64,000 nt of DNA. Source: CBDDCX01 sp965226925 (lineage in GTDB: Bacteria; Gemmatimonadota; Gemmatimonadetes; Longimicrobiales; Gaopeijiaceae). Below are positions 18,163 through 28,219 of this stretch, piece by piece. Position 1 is the stretch's first letter, and each line of letters opens with the position of its first letter. The position numbers were made by a program, and so were the translations under genes. The DNA lies in NCBI GenBank assembly GCA_965226925.1, contig CBDDEN010000009.1:186001-250000 (forward strand), in the 5' to 3' direction. Under the pieces are notes generated by a model, which saw only the letters and a program-made list of their open reading frames with translations, did no database searches and was not told where the DNA came from.

Positions 18163-20718
18163 ATGAACAGAACACTCTCGACTCCTCTTCTGCTGCTGAC
18201 GCTCCTGCCGCTGTCCGCCGCCGGCCAGACCGCTTTCGGCCCGGGTCGCATGGGAGGCGTCGGGGCGTTCGATGTGGTGGAGGCGACGATTCCCGAGCTT
18301 CAACGAGCCATGGCGTCGGGCCAAGCCACGGCGGTGGACCTCCTCGAGGCCTACCTTGCCAGAATCGCGGCCTACGACCAGCAAGGGCCCCGCCTCAATG
18401 CCATGATCCGCCTGAACCCGAACGCGCGTTCGGACGCACAGGCGCGGGACCGTGAAAGGGCTTCGGGGGCGGTGCGCGGCCCGCTTCACGGCATCCCCGT
18501 CATTCTGAAGGACAACTACGACACGGCCGACATGCCCACCACGGGCAGTTCGGTGGCCCTGGCCGGGCTCGTTCCTCCCGACGATGCCTTTCAGGTCCGT
18601 TAGCTGCGCGAGGCCGGAGCGGTCATCGTGGGGAAGACCAACCTGCACGAATTGGCGGCCGGGATTACGACCATCGGCTCTCTGGGGGTGCAGACGCTCA
18701 ATCCGTACGACCTGGCACGTTACCCGGGCGGTTCGAGCGGCGGCACCGGAGCGGCCGTGGCGGCGAGCTTCGCCGCTGTAGGATGGGGGACGGACACCTG
18801 CGGATCCATTCGCATTCCGGCGGCGCAGAACAACCTGTTCGGTCTCAGGCCCACCAAAGGGCTGTCCAGCATCGACGGCATCATCCCCCTCTCGCACACG
18901 CAAGACGTAGGGGGGCCGTTGGCCCGGACGGTGATGGATCTGGCCATCGCACTCGACGCCACGGTCGGCATGGACGCTGCGGATCCTGCCACGGCGGCCT
19001 TGGCCGATCGCGAGGTGCCGCGTTTCACCACTTCGCGGGACGCGGCCACACTCGAGGGAGTGCGGCTCGGCGTGCTCACCGACATGTTCGGCGACGACCC
19101 CGAAGATCAGGAGATGGGTGGCGTGGTCCGAGCCGCCATCGCGCAGATGTTCGACGCCTGCGCCGACGTGGTCGACGTGGTGATTCCCGACCTGGACGAC
19201 CTCGTATCGAACTCCAGCGTTATCGCCCACGAGTTCAAGTGGGACCTGATCGACTACCTGGCGGCCACGCCCGGAGCCGCGGTGGGATCGCTGCAGGACA
19301 TCCTGGACCAGGGCCTGTATCACGCCGCCCTGGAGAGCAGGTTCAACCTGCGAAACGAGTCCGAGTCCCGTGACACTGAAGAGTACCGAGAGGCGTTGGC
19401 CAAGAGGGAGATGATCCGAGAGGCGGTCGTGCGTGCGATGGACGAGGAGCGACTCGACGCGCTGATCTATCCCACGATGCGCCGGCCTCCCGCGCAGATC
19501 GGTGACCTCCAAACGGGCAGCAACTGTCAGCTCAGCACATCGGCGGGGCTCCCGGCCTTCAGCATCCCGGCGGGGTTCACCCTCAGTGGCCTCCCGGCCG
19601 GGCTGGAGCTGCTGGGCAGGCCCTTCGCCGATGCCCGATTGCTCGCCCTCGGATTCGCATTCGAGCAATTGACGTCCCATCGCCGGGCGCCGTTCAGCAC
19701 CCCGCCCCTCGAGGGTGGTGTGGCTCCCGCTCCCTTGCACTTCGCCCTGATCGCGGACGGGCCGGCGGCTCAGCTGAGTGCCCGGTTCGTCCTCGACGTT
19801 CCGACCGGGGTGTTGTCTTACGACCTGGACGTCACGGGCTCGCCGGCGGACGAGGTCCACGCGGTCGATCTTCATCGCGCGGGAGACGCACCCACCGGAC
19901 CGGTCATCCACCGGCTGTCGGGCGCTGGCGTGGCCTCGAGCTCCGGGCGGGTCACGTTACGGGGACCGGAGCTCGACGCGCTTCGAGACGGACGACTCTA
20001 CTTGAGCCTCTACACCAGAGAGCATCCCGCGGGGATGGCCCGCACAGCCGTCTGCGGAGCCTCGGGCGGTGCCCCGACCCCGGCCGCGTACCCCTCGACC
20101 GAGATGGAGTGGGCGGGATGGTTGTCCATTCATCCGGATACCCGTGTGGTCTCCAGCATGACGGGCCGGCCCCACGACTACGCGACCTATCCATACGGCG
20201 ACTATGAGTCTGTCCACAACGCCATGACGTTCTTCCCGCAGGGGGATTTCGATGGGCGGCGTGCTCCGAAGGAGCGGGTGCTCGGTGTGCCATACTCGCA
20301 GGGCGGAGGGATCGCTTTCCCCTTCGAGGTTCTTCAGGGCCGCGGGAGTCGCGAGGTCTTCGAGTGGGACATGGAGGATCAACCGGTCGTCCCCTTCTGG
20401 GACGCAGAGCTGTGGGCCGCGGTCGTCTATGAGGCCAGGGTCAACGGTCAGCTGCTCGACTTCTTCCGCTTGAACCGGTTCGTGGATGGGCGGTTCTTCG
20501 ATGAGAACACCGGCAGCGAGTGGTCGTTCGAGGGCGTCGCCATCGCGGGGCCCCTGGAGGGCACTCGACTCACGCAGGTCTCGGAAGCTTACGTGTCATT
20601 CTGGTTTGCCTGGACGACCTTCGTCCCAGACACCTTTCTGATGAGGACACAATCGGCCCCCAACGAGGGCAACAACGCGGGAAAGAACACGCTGCCCGGC
20701 GACCAAGACGTCGGCTAG
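18163..20718 (+). CDS. Secreted amidase fused to CHRD and DUF3179-like domains, in-frame TAG
   Basis: A signal peptide precedes an amidase-signature domain with all of the Ser-cisSer-Lys triad visible: Lys in PVILKDNYD, the glycine/serine-rich GGSSGGTGAAV, and the nucleophile region GTDTCGSIRIPAA. After about residue 525 comes a CHRD-type beta domain (LHFALIADGPAAQLSARF and onward), followed by a DUF3179-like domain (VLGVPYSQGGGIAFP, and GTRLTQVSEAYVSFWFAW near the end). A TAG at 18601-18603 interrupts the amidase part at FQVR-stop-LREAGA; the frame then continues to 20718. It may act on an extracellular amide. The three-domain combination is one I do not recognise as described. Confidence 0.82.
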
Positions 20719-20766
20719 CGGAGGCCCTGCAACCCGTCGGTGGGCGTCTTAGCTCCGGCCCCACCC

Positions 20767-21648
20767 TCACCCGCCGTTGCGCACCGCCCGGCCCACGATG
20801 AGGGTGATGTTGTCGCTGCCCCCGTCGTCGAGCGCGTCCTGCAGAAGGTCCTCGCACACCTGCTTCGCAGACGTCATGGTGCGAAGCCTCTCGGCGATCC
20901 GCTCGTCCGAAACGTGCTTCGTCAGACCATCGCTGCAGAGTAGATGCACGTGCCCCCAGCCCTGGTCGATGCCGGTGACCACCGGAGTGGTCTCGGAACC
21001 CCCGATGGCGCTGGACAGGACGTGAGCCAGCGGGGACTTGGAGGCCTCACTCCTCGAGAAGACCCCATCGTCCACGAGCACCTGGGCCAACGTCTGGTCT
21101 CGGGAGATCTGTGTCAGCTCGCCATCCCGCAGCAGGTAGTAGCGGCTATCCCCGACCTGAAGCAGATAGGCTCGCGGCCATACGAAGAGCATGAGCGTAA
21201 GGGTCGTGGCCATGCCCTGGCCCGTCCCCCCGTCCGCTCGCTCGCGGACGTCGTTATGGCAGTGGAGTGCCGCATCGGCAAGGGCCTGGGTGAACGCCTG
21301 ATTGTCGGTGGGGTCGGCCGTATAGTAGCAGTCCATGCTCTGCGCGGCGTACTGGCTCACCGCCTCCAGAGCCCTCCGACTCGCGGCCTCTCCCCCCGGT
21401 CCGCCGCCGACCCCGTCCGCGACCATGGCCAAGAACGCCAGACGCTCGGCCTGAACATACAGCCGGCTCGCATTGGGCAGGCTGGTCAGGTGCACTTCCA
21501 TGCGCTTGTGGAGCGAGGAGACCAGGAAGTGGTCCTGATTCTCCTTACGGACCAAACCCGGGTGAGTAAGCCCGAAGAAGTCGATCTGGTCGTCGACCGG
21601 TTTGCGACCGAGGCCCTGGGCCTCGGCTGTCTTTTCGAGAGCGGCCAT
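20767..21648 (-). CDS. PP2C-type serine/threonine phosphatase
   Basis: A 293-residue PPM phosphatase. Landmarks are the N-terminal VRKENQDHFLV, the metal-binding MVADGVGGGPGGE, the central QVGDSRYYLLRDG, CSDGLTKHVSD and DDGGSDNITLIVG. The metal-binding Asp residues in each motif are retained. It probably reverses Ser/Thr kinase signalling; no kinase gene is in the window. It is intact and is not part of an evident operon. Confidence 0.92.
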   Translation of the reverse strand: MAALEKTAEAQGLGRKPVDDQIDFFGLTHPGLVRKENQDHFLVSSLHKRMEVHLTSLPNASRLYVQAERLAFLAMVADGVGGGPGGEAASRRALEAVSQYAAQSMDCYYTADPTDNQAFTQALADAALHCHNDVRERADGGTGQGMATTLTLMLFVWPRAYLLQVGDSRYYLLRDGELTQISRDQTLAQVLVDDGVFSRSEASKSPLAHVLSSAIGGSETTPVVTGIDQGWGHVHLLCSDGLTKHVSDERIAERLRTMTSAKQVCEDLLQDALDDGGSDNITLIVGRAVRNGG

Positions 21649-21910
21649 TGGATCAACCCGCTAGCGGAGAAGACTGCCACACGTACACGTCACCCAACCG
21701 ATGGGGACGGACAGGTTGGGCCCACACCGTCCCTTCTCGCAAGGAACGGCACAGTCGTCCCGTCAATCGTGGACCCGCTTCGGCAAAATAGGAGTCGCCG
21801 CGACAACCTGCCACCGCCGCCAGCCTCAGGGAACGGTCACATCACCCTTCCGACCCGTGGGCGGCGGCCGCCCGAGCCTGGGAACTCGACGCGGTCGTGC
21901 CGCTCCAGGC

Positions 21911-22831
21911 TCAACCGTCGAAGAACGCCTCCATGCGCCGCCGCGTCGCCTCGTCGGGCAAGCGCCCAACTCCGGCCCCCATGTTGTCCACCAGATGCCC
22001 CGGGTCGCCCGTGCCCGGAATCACCACCGTGACCGCGGGGTGGGACAGGATGTACTTGAGGAAGAACTGTCCCCAGCTCCGGCAGTCGAATTCGGTGGCC
22101 CACCCGGGCAATTCCCTTCCCCGCACCGCGCGAAAGAGAGCGCCACGGTTGTAGGGTTCGTTGATGACCACGCCGAAGCCCCGATCCTTCGCCAGGGGTA
22201 GGATCCGATCGGCGGCCTCCCTCTCCCCGAGCGAGTAGTTGATCTGGATGAAGTCCAGCGCCTCCCGCTGCATCAACCGCTCCATGTCCCCGAACTGGTA
22301 GAGTCGCGAGATGGTGATGCCCACGTACCGGGTCCGGCCCTCCTCCTTCGCCCGGCGGATGGTGGGGAGGTGCGTTTCCACTCCACGGAGGTTGTGGACC
22401 TGGTTGAGGTCGATGGTGTCGCGTCCCCACAACCTCATAGACTGCTCCTGCTGAAGAACGCCAGCCTCCCGCCCCCCGCCGGTCGAGATTTTCGTGGCGA
22501 AGAAGATGTCGTTCTCGATCCCCAGCTCCCGTGCCAGGGCACCCGCCACGCTCTCCGACAGGCCGTAGGTGGGTGCCGTGTCGAACACGGTGCCGCCCAG
22601 CTCGCGGAAGAGCCGGAGCACTTCCCTCATGTCCGCGCGGTCCGCATCAGACGCGCGCCTGCTGAAGGTGCCGGCGCTGCCGAGCCCCACGGCCGGGATG
22701 GTCTCGCCTGAGGAGGGAATCGTGCGCCTCATCTGGGATGGAGACTGGGCGAGCGCATTCAGATCGCCCAAGATAAGGGCCGCACCGGTCCCGGCGCCCA
22801 CCCTCAGCATCTCTCGACGTGACATCTTCAT
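21911..22831 (-). CDS. Aldo/keto reductase with Tat-type leader
   Basis: The N terminus MKMSRREMLRVGAGTG is a twin-arginine-like leader, so the enzyme is probably exported. The barrel has the AKR landmarks: GLGSAGTF near the start, FDTAPTYGLSE with catalytic Asp and Tyr, ATKIS with Lys, DLNQVHN with His, VGITISR, and PGTGDPGHLVDN in the cofactor region. The ATG at 22831 was chosen because it places the leader at the N terminus. It would reduce or oxidise a carbonyl substrate with NADP(H). Confidence 0.85.
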   Translation of the reverse strand: MKMSRREMLRVGAGTGAALILGDLNALAQSPSQMRRTIPSSGETIPAVGLGSAGTFSRRASDADRADMREVLRLFRELGGTVFDTAPTYGLSESVAGALARELGIENDIFFATKISTGGGREAGVLQQEQSMRLWGRDTIDLNQVHNLRGVETHLPTIRRAKEEGRTRYVGITISRLYQFGDMERLMQREALDFIQINYSLGEREAADRILPLAKDRGFGVVINEPYNRGALFRAVRGRELPGWATEFDCRSWGQFFLKYILSHPAVTVVIPGTGDPGHLVDNMGAGVGRLPDEATRRRMEAFFDG

Positions 22832-22935
22832 GTTGATTCGTCCTCGGTCTGAAAAGGTCGCTCCCCCTGGTCCTCCGACCACCGCCCGCCAAGATTGTTC
22901 CGACACCGATCGACGCGCGACCCGACGGAGGCGTG

Positions 22936-23445
22936 ATGCCCGTCTCGTACGAAAACTCCAAGATCGTCTTCGAGGGCATCAAGAATGCCGGGATCAGATC
23001 GGTGTCCGCGCTCCCGGAGACGTGGCTGGGACTCCTGCTGCAACGCGCCGAAGACGACCCCGACGTCGAGCTCATCGAGGTAGCGAAGGAGGAGGAGGCC
23101 GTCGGCATCGCCGCCGGCGCCTACTTCGCCGGAGAACCCCACGTGCTCCTGATGCAGAACCACGGCTTTCTGGCCGCGATCAACGGAGTGGTGTCGCTGG
23201 CCCAACTCTACGGCATCCCGCTCTGTATGCTCATCGCGCTACGGGGCCACTGGGGTGAGCCGTCTCCGTGGCACACCCGCGGCGGAATCGTCACCGAAGA
23301 GGTGCTACGGGCCTTGAGCATTCCGTTCGAGTACGCCCGCGATCCCGACAAGGTCGGCAAACAGATCCACGAGGCCTACACGTTTTCGCAGAGCTCCCTT
23401 TCACCGGTCGCGCTGCTTCTCACGCGCGACCTGATGGAGGACTAG
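22936..23445 (+). CDS. TPP-dependent decarboxylase alpha subunit (sulfopyruvate/phosphonopyruvate type)
   Basis: A 169-residue subunit corresponding to the PYR half of a thiamine-diphosphate decarboxylase, closest in layout to ComD. The TPP-activating glutamate lies in AKEEEAVGIAAGAYFAG, followed by LLMQNHGFLAAING and a substrate-side LIALRGHWGE. GGAGG lies five bases ahead of the ATG. The partner PP subunit starts 33 bases downstream. The substrate could be sulfopyruvate, phosphonopyruvate or another 2-oxo acid; no coenzyme M or phosphonate genes flank it. Confidence 0.78.
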   Translation: MPVSYENSKIVFEGIKNAGIRSVSALPETWLGLLLQRAEDDPDVELIEVAKEEEAVGIAAGAYFAGEPHVLLMQNHGFLAAINGVVSLAQLYGIPLCMLIALRGHWGEPSPWHTRGGIVTEEVLRALSIPFEYARDPDKVGKQIHEAYTFSQSSLSPVALLLTRDLMED

Positions 23446-23478
23446 CGTGCCCTCGTCCTATAGGAAAAGCGGCTGATC

Positions 23479-24060
23479 ATGGAGCGTGCACAGTGCATCG
23501 AGGTGATCTACCCCGAGCTCGAGGACAAGCTGGTCGTCACCATCATGGGAGCGTGTGCACAGGAGCTCTACAACCTGGGCCACCGGGAGAACTTATTTTA
23601 TCTGCAGCACGCCATGGGCCTGGCGTCGTCCATCGGACTCGGGCTCGCCCTGCACCTGCCCAGGGAACGCGTGGTCGTGCTCGACGGCGACGGCTCGGTG
23701 CTCATGAACCTCGGCACGCTGACGACCCTGGCCCGCTACCGCCCCAAGAACCTGATCCACATCATCTTCGACAACGGAAGCCTACTCTCGACCGGCGGAT
23801 TCGATTCGCAGACCACGGCCGGCATCACCGATTTGGCTCGGATCGCCGAAGGGGCGGGAGTGGAGCACGTGGCCGCGGTGGAGACGCCGCTCCAGTTCGG
23901 AGAGGCTGTCCTCGAGGCGTTCGAGCGAGACGCCTTGAGCGTGATCGTGGCCAAGGTGCTCGCGGTAGGGCCTGACGACTACGGCATGGACCTCGAGCTG
24001 CCCGAGAACGCTTTCCGCTTCAGGCGCTATATCCGCGAGCGAAAGCAGGCCGCCGGTTAG
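23479..24060 (+). CDS. TPP-dependent decarboxylase beta subunit (ComE-like)
   Basis: A 193-residue PP domain. The TPP/Mg motif is complete: VLDGDGSVLMNLG through to HIIFDNGS (GDGS with Asn about 27 residues on). LQHAMGLASSIGLGLALHLP precedes it as in sulfopyruvate and phosphonopyruvate decarboxylases. It pairs with the preceding alpha subunit to form the active heteromer. The oxidoreductase that follows after 13 bases is on the same strand and may act on the aldehyde product, which is only a guess. Confidence 0.78.
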   Translation: MERAQCIEVIYPELEDKLVVTIMGACAQELYNLGHRENLFYLQHAMGLASSIGLGLALHLPRERVVVLDGDGSVLMNLGTLTTLARYRPKNLIHIIFDNGSLLSTGGFDSQTTAGITDLARIAEGAGVEHVAAVETPLQFGEAVLEAFERDALSVIVAKVLAVGPDDYGMDLELPENAFRFRRYIRERKQAAG

Positions 24061-24073
24061 CCCAGAGAAGCCC

Positions 24074-24987
24074 ATGTCCCGTGCCAAGCCACCCATCGCC
24101 GCCGTGGTTCTCCTGCTGGCGCTCCACGCGTGTGTAGGGGAGACCCCTGAGGGGGGATCGGTCGCCTCGGATCCCCTAGACATCCTGATCCTCGACGCCG
24201 TCTACATACCGCTGCCGAACAGCTTGCACCGGGAGTGGACCATCCCCACGGCCGAGGCCGGCAAGCACATCCTGTGCGAGAAACCGCTAGCGCTCAACGC
24301 GTCGGAATGCGACACAATGCAGGCTGCGGCCGACGCCAACGGTGTCAAGCTCATGGAGGCCTTCATGTACCGCTTCCACCCCCGGACCGAGAGGGTGGTG
24401 GAGATGGTGCGGGCCGGCGCGGTGGGCGACCTGAAGATGATCACCAGCGCCTTCACCTTCCGCCTCAGGAACCCCGACAACATCCGCCTCGACCCCGAGT
24501 TGGGGGGAGGCTCCCTGATGGACGTGGGCTGCTACTGCGTCAACGTGAGCCGCACGATCGCGGGTGAGGAGCCCGTGGAGGTGCAGGCCGTGGCCCACCA
24601 GTCGGCGAGCGGTGTCGACGAACAGATGGCTGGCACGCTCCGCTTCGAGAGCGGCCTGCTCGCCCAGTTCGACTGCGCCCTGACCATGGAACGACGGGAG
24701 TCCTACGTGGTGGCCGGCACCGACGGCTACCTGACCGTGCCGGCGGCGTTTCTGCCCGGGACGGACGACGCGATGATCGAGGAGGTGCGCGGGCGCGGGG
24801 AGAGGACGGAGCACGCCGTTCCCGGCGACGACGAGTGCCGGCTCATGGTGGAGCACTTCGCCGACTGTGTGCTGAACGATCGCGCGTTGCGCTATACCGC
24901 CGAGGAGGCGGGCGCAACATGAAGGTCATCGCGGCGCTGTACGAATCGGCCCGGATGGGCGGTGGTGTCGTGGAGGTACAGCGGTAA
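24074..24987 (+). pseudogene. Gfo/Idh/MocA oxidoreductase lacking its NAD-binding N terminus, fused to a lipoprotein leader
   Basis: The first ~35 residues are a lipoprotein leader (LLLALHACVG), after which the sequence enters a Gfo/Idh/MocA protein in mid-Rossmann domain at VYIPLPNSLHREW, followed by GKHILCEKPLALN (conserved EKP) and the C-terminal domain with GGGSLMDVGCYCVN. The GxGxxG nucleotide-binding segment is absent, so a deletion has joined two genes. Near the end the frame shifts: the first frame stops at 24922 (EEAGAT), and the expected MKVIAALYESAR ending is in another frame and stops at 24987. It is unlikely to be active as a dehydrogenase. Confidence 0.75.
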
Positions 24988-25260
24988 GGTCACGGGTTCG
25001 GCTACTCGGCTCCGGAACCGAGCGGCCTGAGCTCCCGGAGGTGGCGGCTCCTACCTTGTTCGCGAACAGGTTCACCACGAGCATCGCCGTGATGGGGCGC
25101 CCCATGTTACCCTTGGAGCCATCGAATACGGGGCCGGCCCGCGCTCCGGCGTCGACCGCCCGGGGCTGATCGACGGCGCGACGTCGGACTCTACGCTTTG
25201 GGCTCTCAAGCCGACGGCAAAGCGGATGCCCCCCTGGCACCACCCTCGCAACGAGGCAGC
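24988..25260. other. Intergenic region, no clear gene
   Basis: About 270 bases without a supported gene. A minus-strand stretch around 25060-25130 reads GSKGNMGRPITAMLVV, which looks protein-like but is too short to assign. Confidence 0.4.
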
Positions 25261-26958
25261 ATGAAGACGCTAGGCTCGCAAATCGCAAATCTCGTCACGG
25301 GCCCGGAGGGTCGCCCCGCTCGGAACTCGCTGATCAAGTTCTTCGCGTTCCTGGCGGTCGTCATCTCGCTATTCGCCCTGATCTTCCACTTGCTCATGCT
25401 CCGCGAGGGGCAGGAGTTCACGTGGCTCACGGGGTTCTATTGGACGCTCACCGTCATGAGCACGTTGGGGTTCGGCGACATCACCTTCCACACCGACCTC
25501 GGCCGCCTGTTCACGATGGTCGTGCTGCTCACCGGGATCGTCCTCCTCCTGATCGTCCTGCCATTCGTCTTCATCCGGTTCTTCTACGCACCGTGGCTGG
25601 AGGCGCAGCTCGAAAGGAAGGCCCCGAGGAGCGTCGCCCGTGACCTCAGCGGCCACGTGATCGTGTGCAAGTACGACGACGTGGCGCAGGCGCTACGTGA
25701 CCGCCTTTCGCTCGACGGTGTCCCGACCGTGATGATCGAAGCCGACCCCGCCCGAGCCGCCTCTTTACACGACGACAGAATTCCGGTCGTACGCGGGGCT
25801 CTCGATGCCCGATCCACGTTCGAGGGCGCGGGCTTCGATCGTGCGCGCCTCTTGGTCGCGAACGCGGACGACATCACCAACACGAACATCGTGGTGACGG
25901 CACGCGAGGTGTCCGAGAGTGTTCCCGTCGTCGCAGTGGTCGTCGATCCGGACGCGATGGACGTCCTCGAGCTCGCGGGCGCCGACCACGCGGTATTGGT
26001 GAGCAAGCGGCTCGGAGAGCATCTGGCAAGCAGGGTGTCTGCCGGCTCCTCCCGGGCCCACGTCGTAGGGCGCTACAAGTCCCTCGCGATCGCGGAGTTC
26101 CCCATCCGTCGCACGAGGCTCGCCCAAAAAACGCTCGCGGAGGCGGCGATCCGCACACACACCGGCGTCACCGTGACGGCGCTGGCCAGGCGAGGCCACC
26201 TCGAGCCCGGCCTGCCGAACACGCTTCTCCGCGAAGACTGCATCGGCATCGCCGTTGGGACCGAGCCGCAGATCGAAGCGCTCAACGAGTACCTGGGCGA
26301 GGGAGTTACCGAGAACGGTCCGACCCTGGTGATCGGGGGTGGGCGGGTCGGACGGAGTGCGGCAGAGGCGTTGAGGAAGCGCGGGGTGTCCGTTCGCGTG
26401 ATCGAGGAGAACACCAGTCTTCGTCCGCGCATCGAGGCCGTGACGGACGACATCGTGTTCGGCGACGCCGCGGACCACGAAGTCATGCTCCAGGCCGGCA
26501 TCAACGAAGCAGCATCCGTCATCCTGACCACGAACCACGACGCCACGAACATCTTTCTCGCCGTCTACTGTCGTAAGCTGAACCCGGACACGATCGTCGT
26601 GAGCCGGGTCTCCCATCTGAAAAACATCGAGTCCATCCACCGGGCCGGCGCCGACTTCGCCCTCAGCGATCCCCAGATCAAGATCCAGTCGATCCTGAGC
26701 GCTATGGAAGGACGGGAGCCCGTGATCCTGGGAGAGGGGCTCGATCTGTTCAACGTCGAAGTGCCTCGATCCCTCCACGGTCGGATGTTGCGCGAAACCG
26801 GGATCCTCGCCCGCACGGGCCTGGCGGTCATCGCGGTGGAGCGAGACGGGATCATGGATCTCCATCCCCGCCCTGAGACCAACCTCAATAGCGGAGAGCG
26901 CGTGCTCTTCATCGGAACGGCGGAGCAGCGCAGCGGCTTCCGCCGCGTGTTCGGCTGA
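25261..26958 (+). CDS. Potassium channel with two RCK (TrkA-N/TrkA-C) units
   Basis: A 565-residue inner-membrane protein. TM1 (about residues 24-48) is followed by a pore loop with filter TLGFGD, in place of the usual TVGYGD, then TM2. Two cytoplasmic RCK units follow: the first begins GHVIVCKYDD, the second TLVIGGGRVGRSAAE with a clear nucleotide-binding GGGRVG, and TrkA-C-like segments come after each. Conductance would be gated by nucleotides or ions bound to the RCK ring. GAGG precedes the ATG at 25261; an ATG 21 codons upstream is less likely. Confidence 0.88.
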   Translation: MKTLGSQIANLVTGPEGRPARNSLIKFFAFLAVVISLFALIFHLLMLREGQEFTWLTGFYWTLTVMSTLGFGDITFHTDLGRLFTMVVLLTGIVLLLIVLPFVFIRFFYAPWLEAQLERKAPRSVARDLSGHVIVCKYDDVAQALRDRLSLDGVPTVMIEADPARAASLHDDRIPVVRGALDARSTFEGAGFDRARLLVANADDITNTNIVVTAREVSESVPVVAVVVDPDAMDVLELAGADHAVLVSKRLGEHLASRVSAGSSRAHVVGRYKSLAIAEFPIRRTRLAQKTLAEAAIRTHTGVTVTALARRGHLEPGLPNTLLREDCIGIAVGTEPQIEALNEYLGEGVTENGPTLVIGGGRVGRSAAEALRKRGVSVRVIEENTSLRPRIEAVTDDIVFGDAADHEVMLQAGINEAASVILTTNHDATNIFLAVYCRKLNPDTIVVSRVSHLKNIESIHRAGADFALSDPQIKIQSILSAMEGREPVILGEGLDLFNVEVPRSLHGRMLRETGILARTGLAVIAVERDGIMDLHPRPETNLNSGERVLFIGTAEQRSGFRRVFG

Positions 26959-27037
26959 GGGCGCACTGACGGGGCTGTAGATTATCGAATCACGAGCCTC
27001 AACGATCAGACATCTTCGATGCGGCCTCGTGTTCAGT

Positions 27038-27577
27038 TCAATGAAGTGCCGGATCTGATTCTGCCCATTCGAGCACACAGGACATCTCTTCCTCAAGATC
27101 CCCAAACCAATAGCTCGACCCCCAGAGAGTGACCTGCAGAGCGTCACCCCCCTGAGAAACCGCCTCTGTGTGCCATATAACCCATGCGGCTTCGGGAAAG
27201 GCAGCGCCCGAGATCTGGTCGGTAAAGAAGCGATTCAGGATACCGTCTTGCTCTTGGCAAAGACTGATTCCACGCAGCAAAGTGGCCGCATCGAGGGAAC
27301 GTCGTGCGAGGGCTCGGTCCAGACCTTGCCCGGTGATAGTCAGGTCGATGCGAGTGGCTGACGGGCTCGCATAGTCGAACGGAAACGCCGCGCTCAGCAA
27401 ATCGACACACACATAGAGAACCTTCTGGTGCGAGATGTTCGGATACTCCTCCCAGGGCCGGTCTTCTTGGATCTCATGACAGAGGTTTCGAACCTGGCCC
27501 GCTGAAAAGCGGCCCTCGGCAAAATTCGACAGGACGACAAGCGCCGCCTCGTCCACATCGAGGTCCTGGAGAGCCAT
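27038..27577 (-). CDS. Hypothetical protein, 179 residues
   Basis: A soluble, mildly acidic protein of no family I recognise. Notable segments are LCHEIQEDRPWEEYPNIS, LTITGQGLDRALARRSLDAA and a Trp-rich ending SSYWFGDLEEEMSCVLEW. Its ATG shares a base with the stop of the 54-residue gene upstream (TGATG), so the two are coupled. The pair sits beside toxin-antitoxin genes in a small variable region, and a toxin/immunity-like pair is conceivable but unproven. Confidence 0.6.
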   Translation of the reverse strand: MALQDLDVDEAALVVLSNFAEGRFSAGQVRNLCHEIQEDRPWEEYPNISHQKVLYVCVDLLSAAFPFDYASPSATRIDLTITGQGLDRALARRSLDAATLLRGISLCQEQDGILNRFFTDQISGAAFPEAAWVIWHTEAVSQGGDALQVTLWGSSYWFGDLEEEMSCVLEWAESDPALH

Positions 27578-27741
27578 CAGTACCACGTCTTCCAGTCTTC
27601 CAGGTCTCCATCCGAATAGCCTTCAAAGCCCTCGACCTCCAGAACTTCGAGTACTCGGCGATAATCAGACGGCTGCCAGGTACCAGGTAGTCGCCGGAAC
27701 TCTTCTACCGAATCCAACGTGAAGGAAAAGGACCGGATCAT
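27577..27741 (-). CDS. Small hypothetical protein, 54 residues
   Basis: Starts at MIRSFSFTLDSVEEF and ends DLEDWKTWY. It is acidic, with no signal peptide or membrane segment. It overlaps the start of the next gene by one base. Its function is unknown; the size and the coupling to a larger gene resemble antitoxin or immunity gene arrangements, but no motif supports that. Confidence 0.5.
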   Translation of the reverse strand: MIRSFSFTLDSVEEFRRLPGTWQPSDYRRVLEVLEVEGFEGYSDGDLEDWKTWY

Positions 27742-27802
27742 CGAGGCTCCTCTGAGACGGAAACTACTGGTCACAGCGAATGGTCGGGTAGCCCCAGTCC
27801 GC

Positions 27803-28219
27803 TTACTCTTGGATCAGAACCAACAGCTCGGCAGGCGTCACGGGCCTCACTGCGGACCTTGTGAATCCCTTTTTGTCCCGGGTCACGAGGTAGTCCGTCT
27901 CCGCTTTCTCGGCGCACGCTGCCTGAACAGCACCCTCAAAGTCCGTCCAGTTCAGTCCCAGAGCATACCGCAGCCGATCCTCGTCTACCTCCACAACTCC
28001 GAGTAGCTGGAGGAGGTCCATAAGCACCCTTCGCGTCTTCGCTTTCCCTAGGTGCTTGGCCAAGAGATAGTGAAGCGTGGTGATGGTATGGGCCGAGACG
28101 AATCCGTGCAGCGCACCGCCTTCGATCACACCGAAGAGGGCGGCGGCCTCCTCAGCGAAGGGCTTCCTGTCCGCCAAGACGTCGAGCACCACGTTGACGT
28201 CGAGCAGAATCCGCGTCAC
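27803..28219 (-). CDS. PIN-domain ribonuclease toxin (VapC-type)
   Basis: A 138-residue PIN protein. The acidic active-site residues are in LLDVNVVLD (first Asp), AAALFG with the preceding Glu, NWTDFEGAVQAA and YLVTRDKKGF. This arrangement, including DFE and TRDKKGF, is typical of VapC-like toxins paired with small DUF6364-like antitoxins. The GTG start overlaps the TGA of the antitoxin gene by three bases (GTGA). It would cleave RNA when released from the antitoxin. Confidence 0.85.
   Translation of the reverse strand: MTRILLDVNVVLDVLADRKPFAEEAAALFGVIEGGALHGFVSAHTITTLHYLLAKHLGKAKTRRVLMDLLQLLGVVEVDEDRLRYALGLNWTDFEGAVQAACAEKAETDYLVTRDKKGFTRSAVRPVTPAELLVLIQE

Noticed and set aside
24926..25288. 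Minus-strand gene containing GSKGNMGRPITAMLVV
   Set aside because: No start, no family and no continuation; insufficient support.
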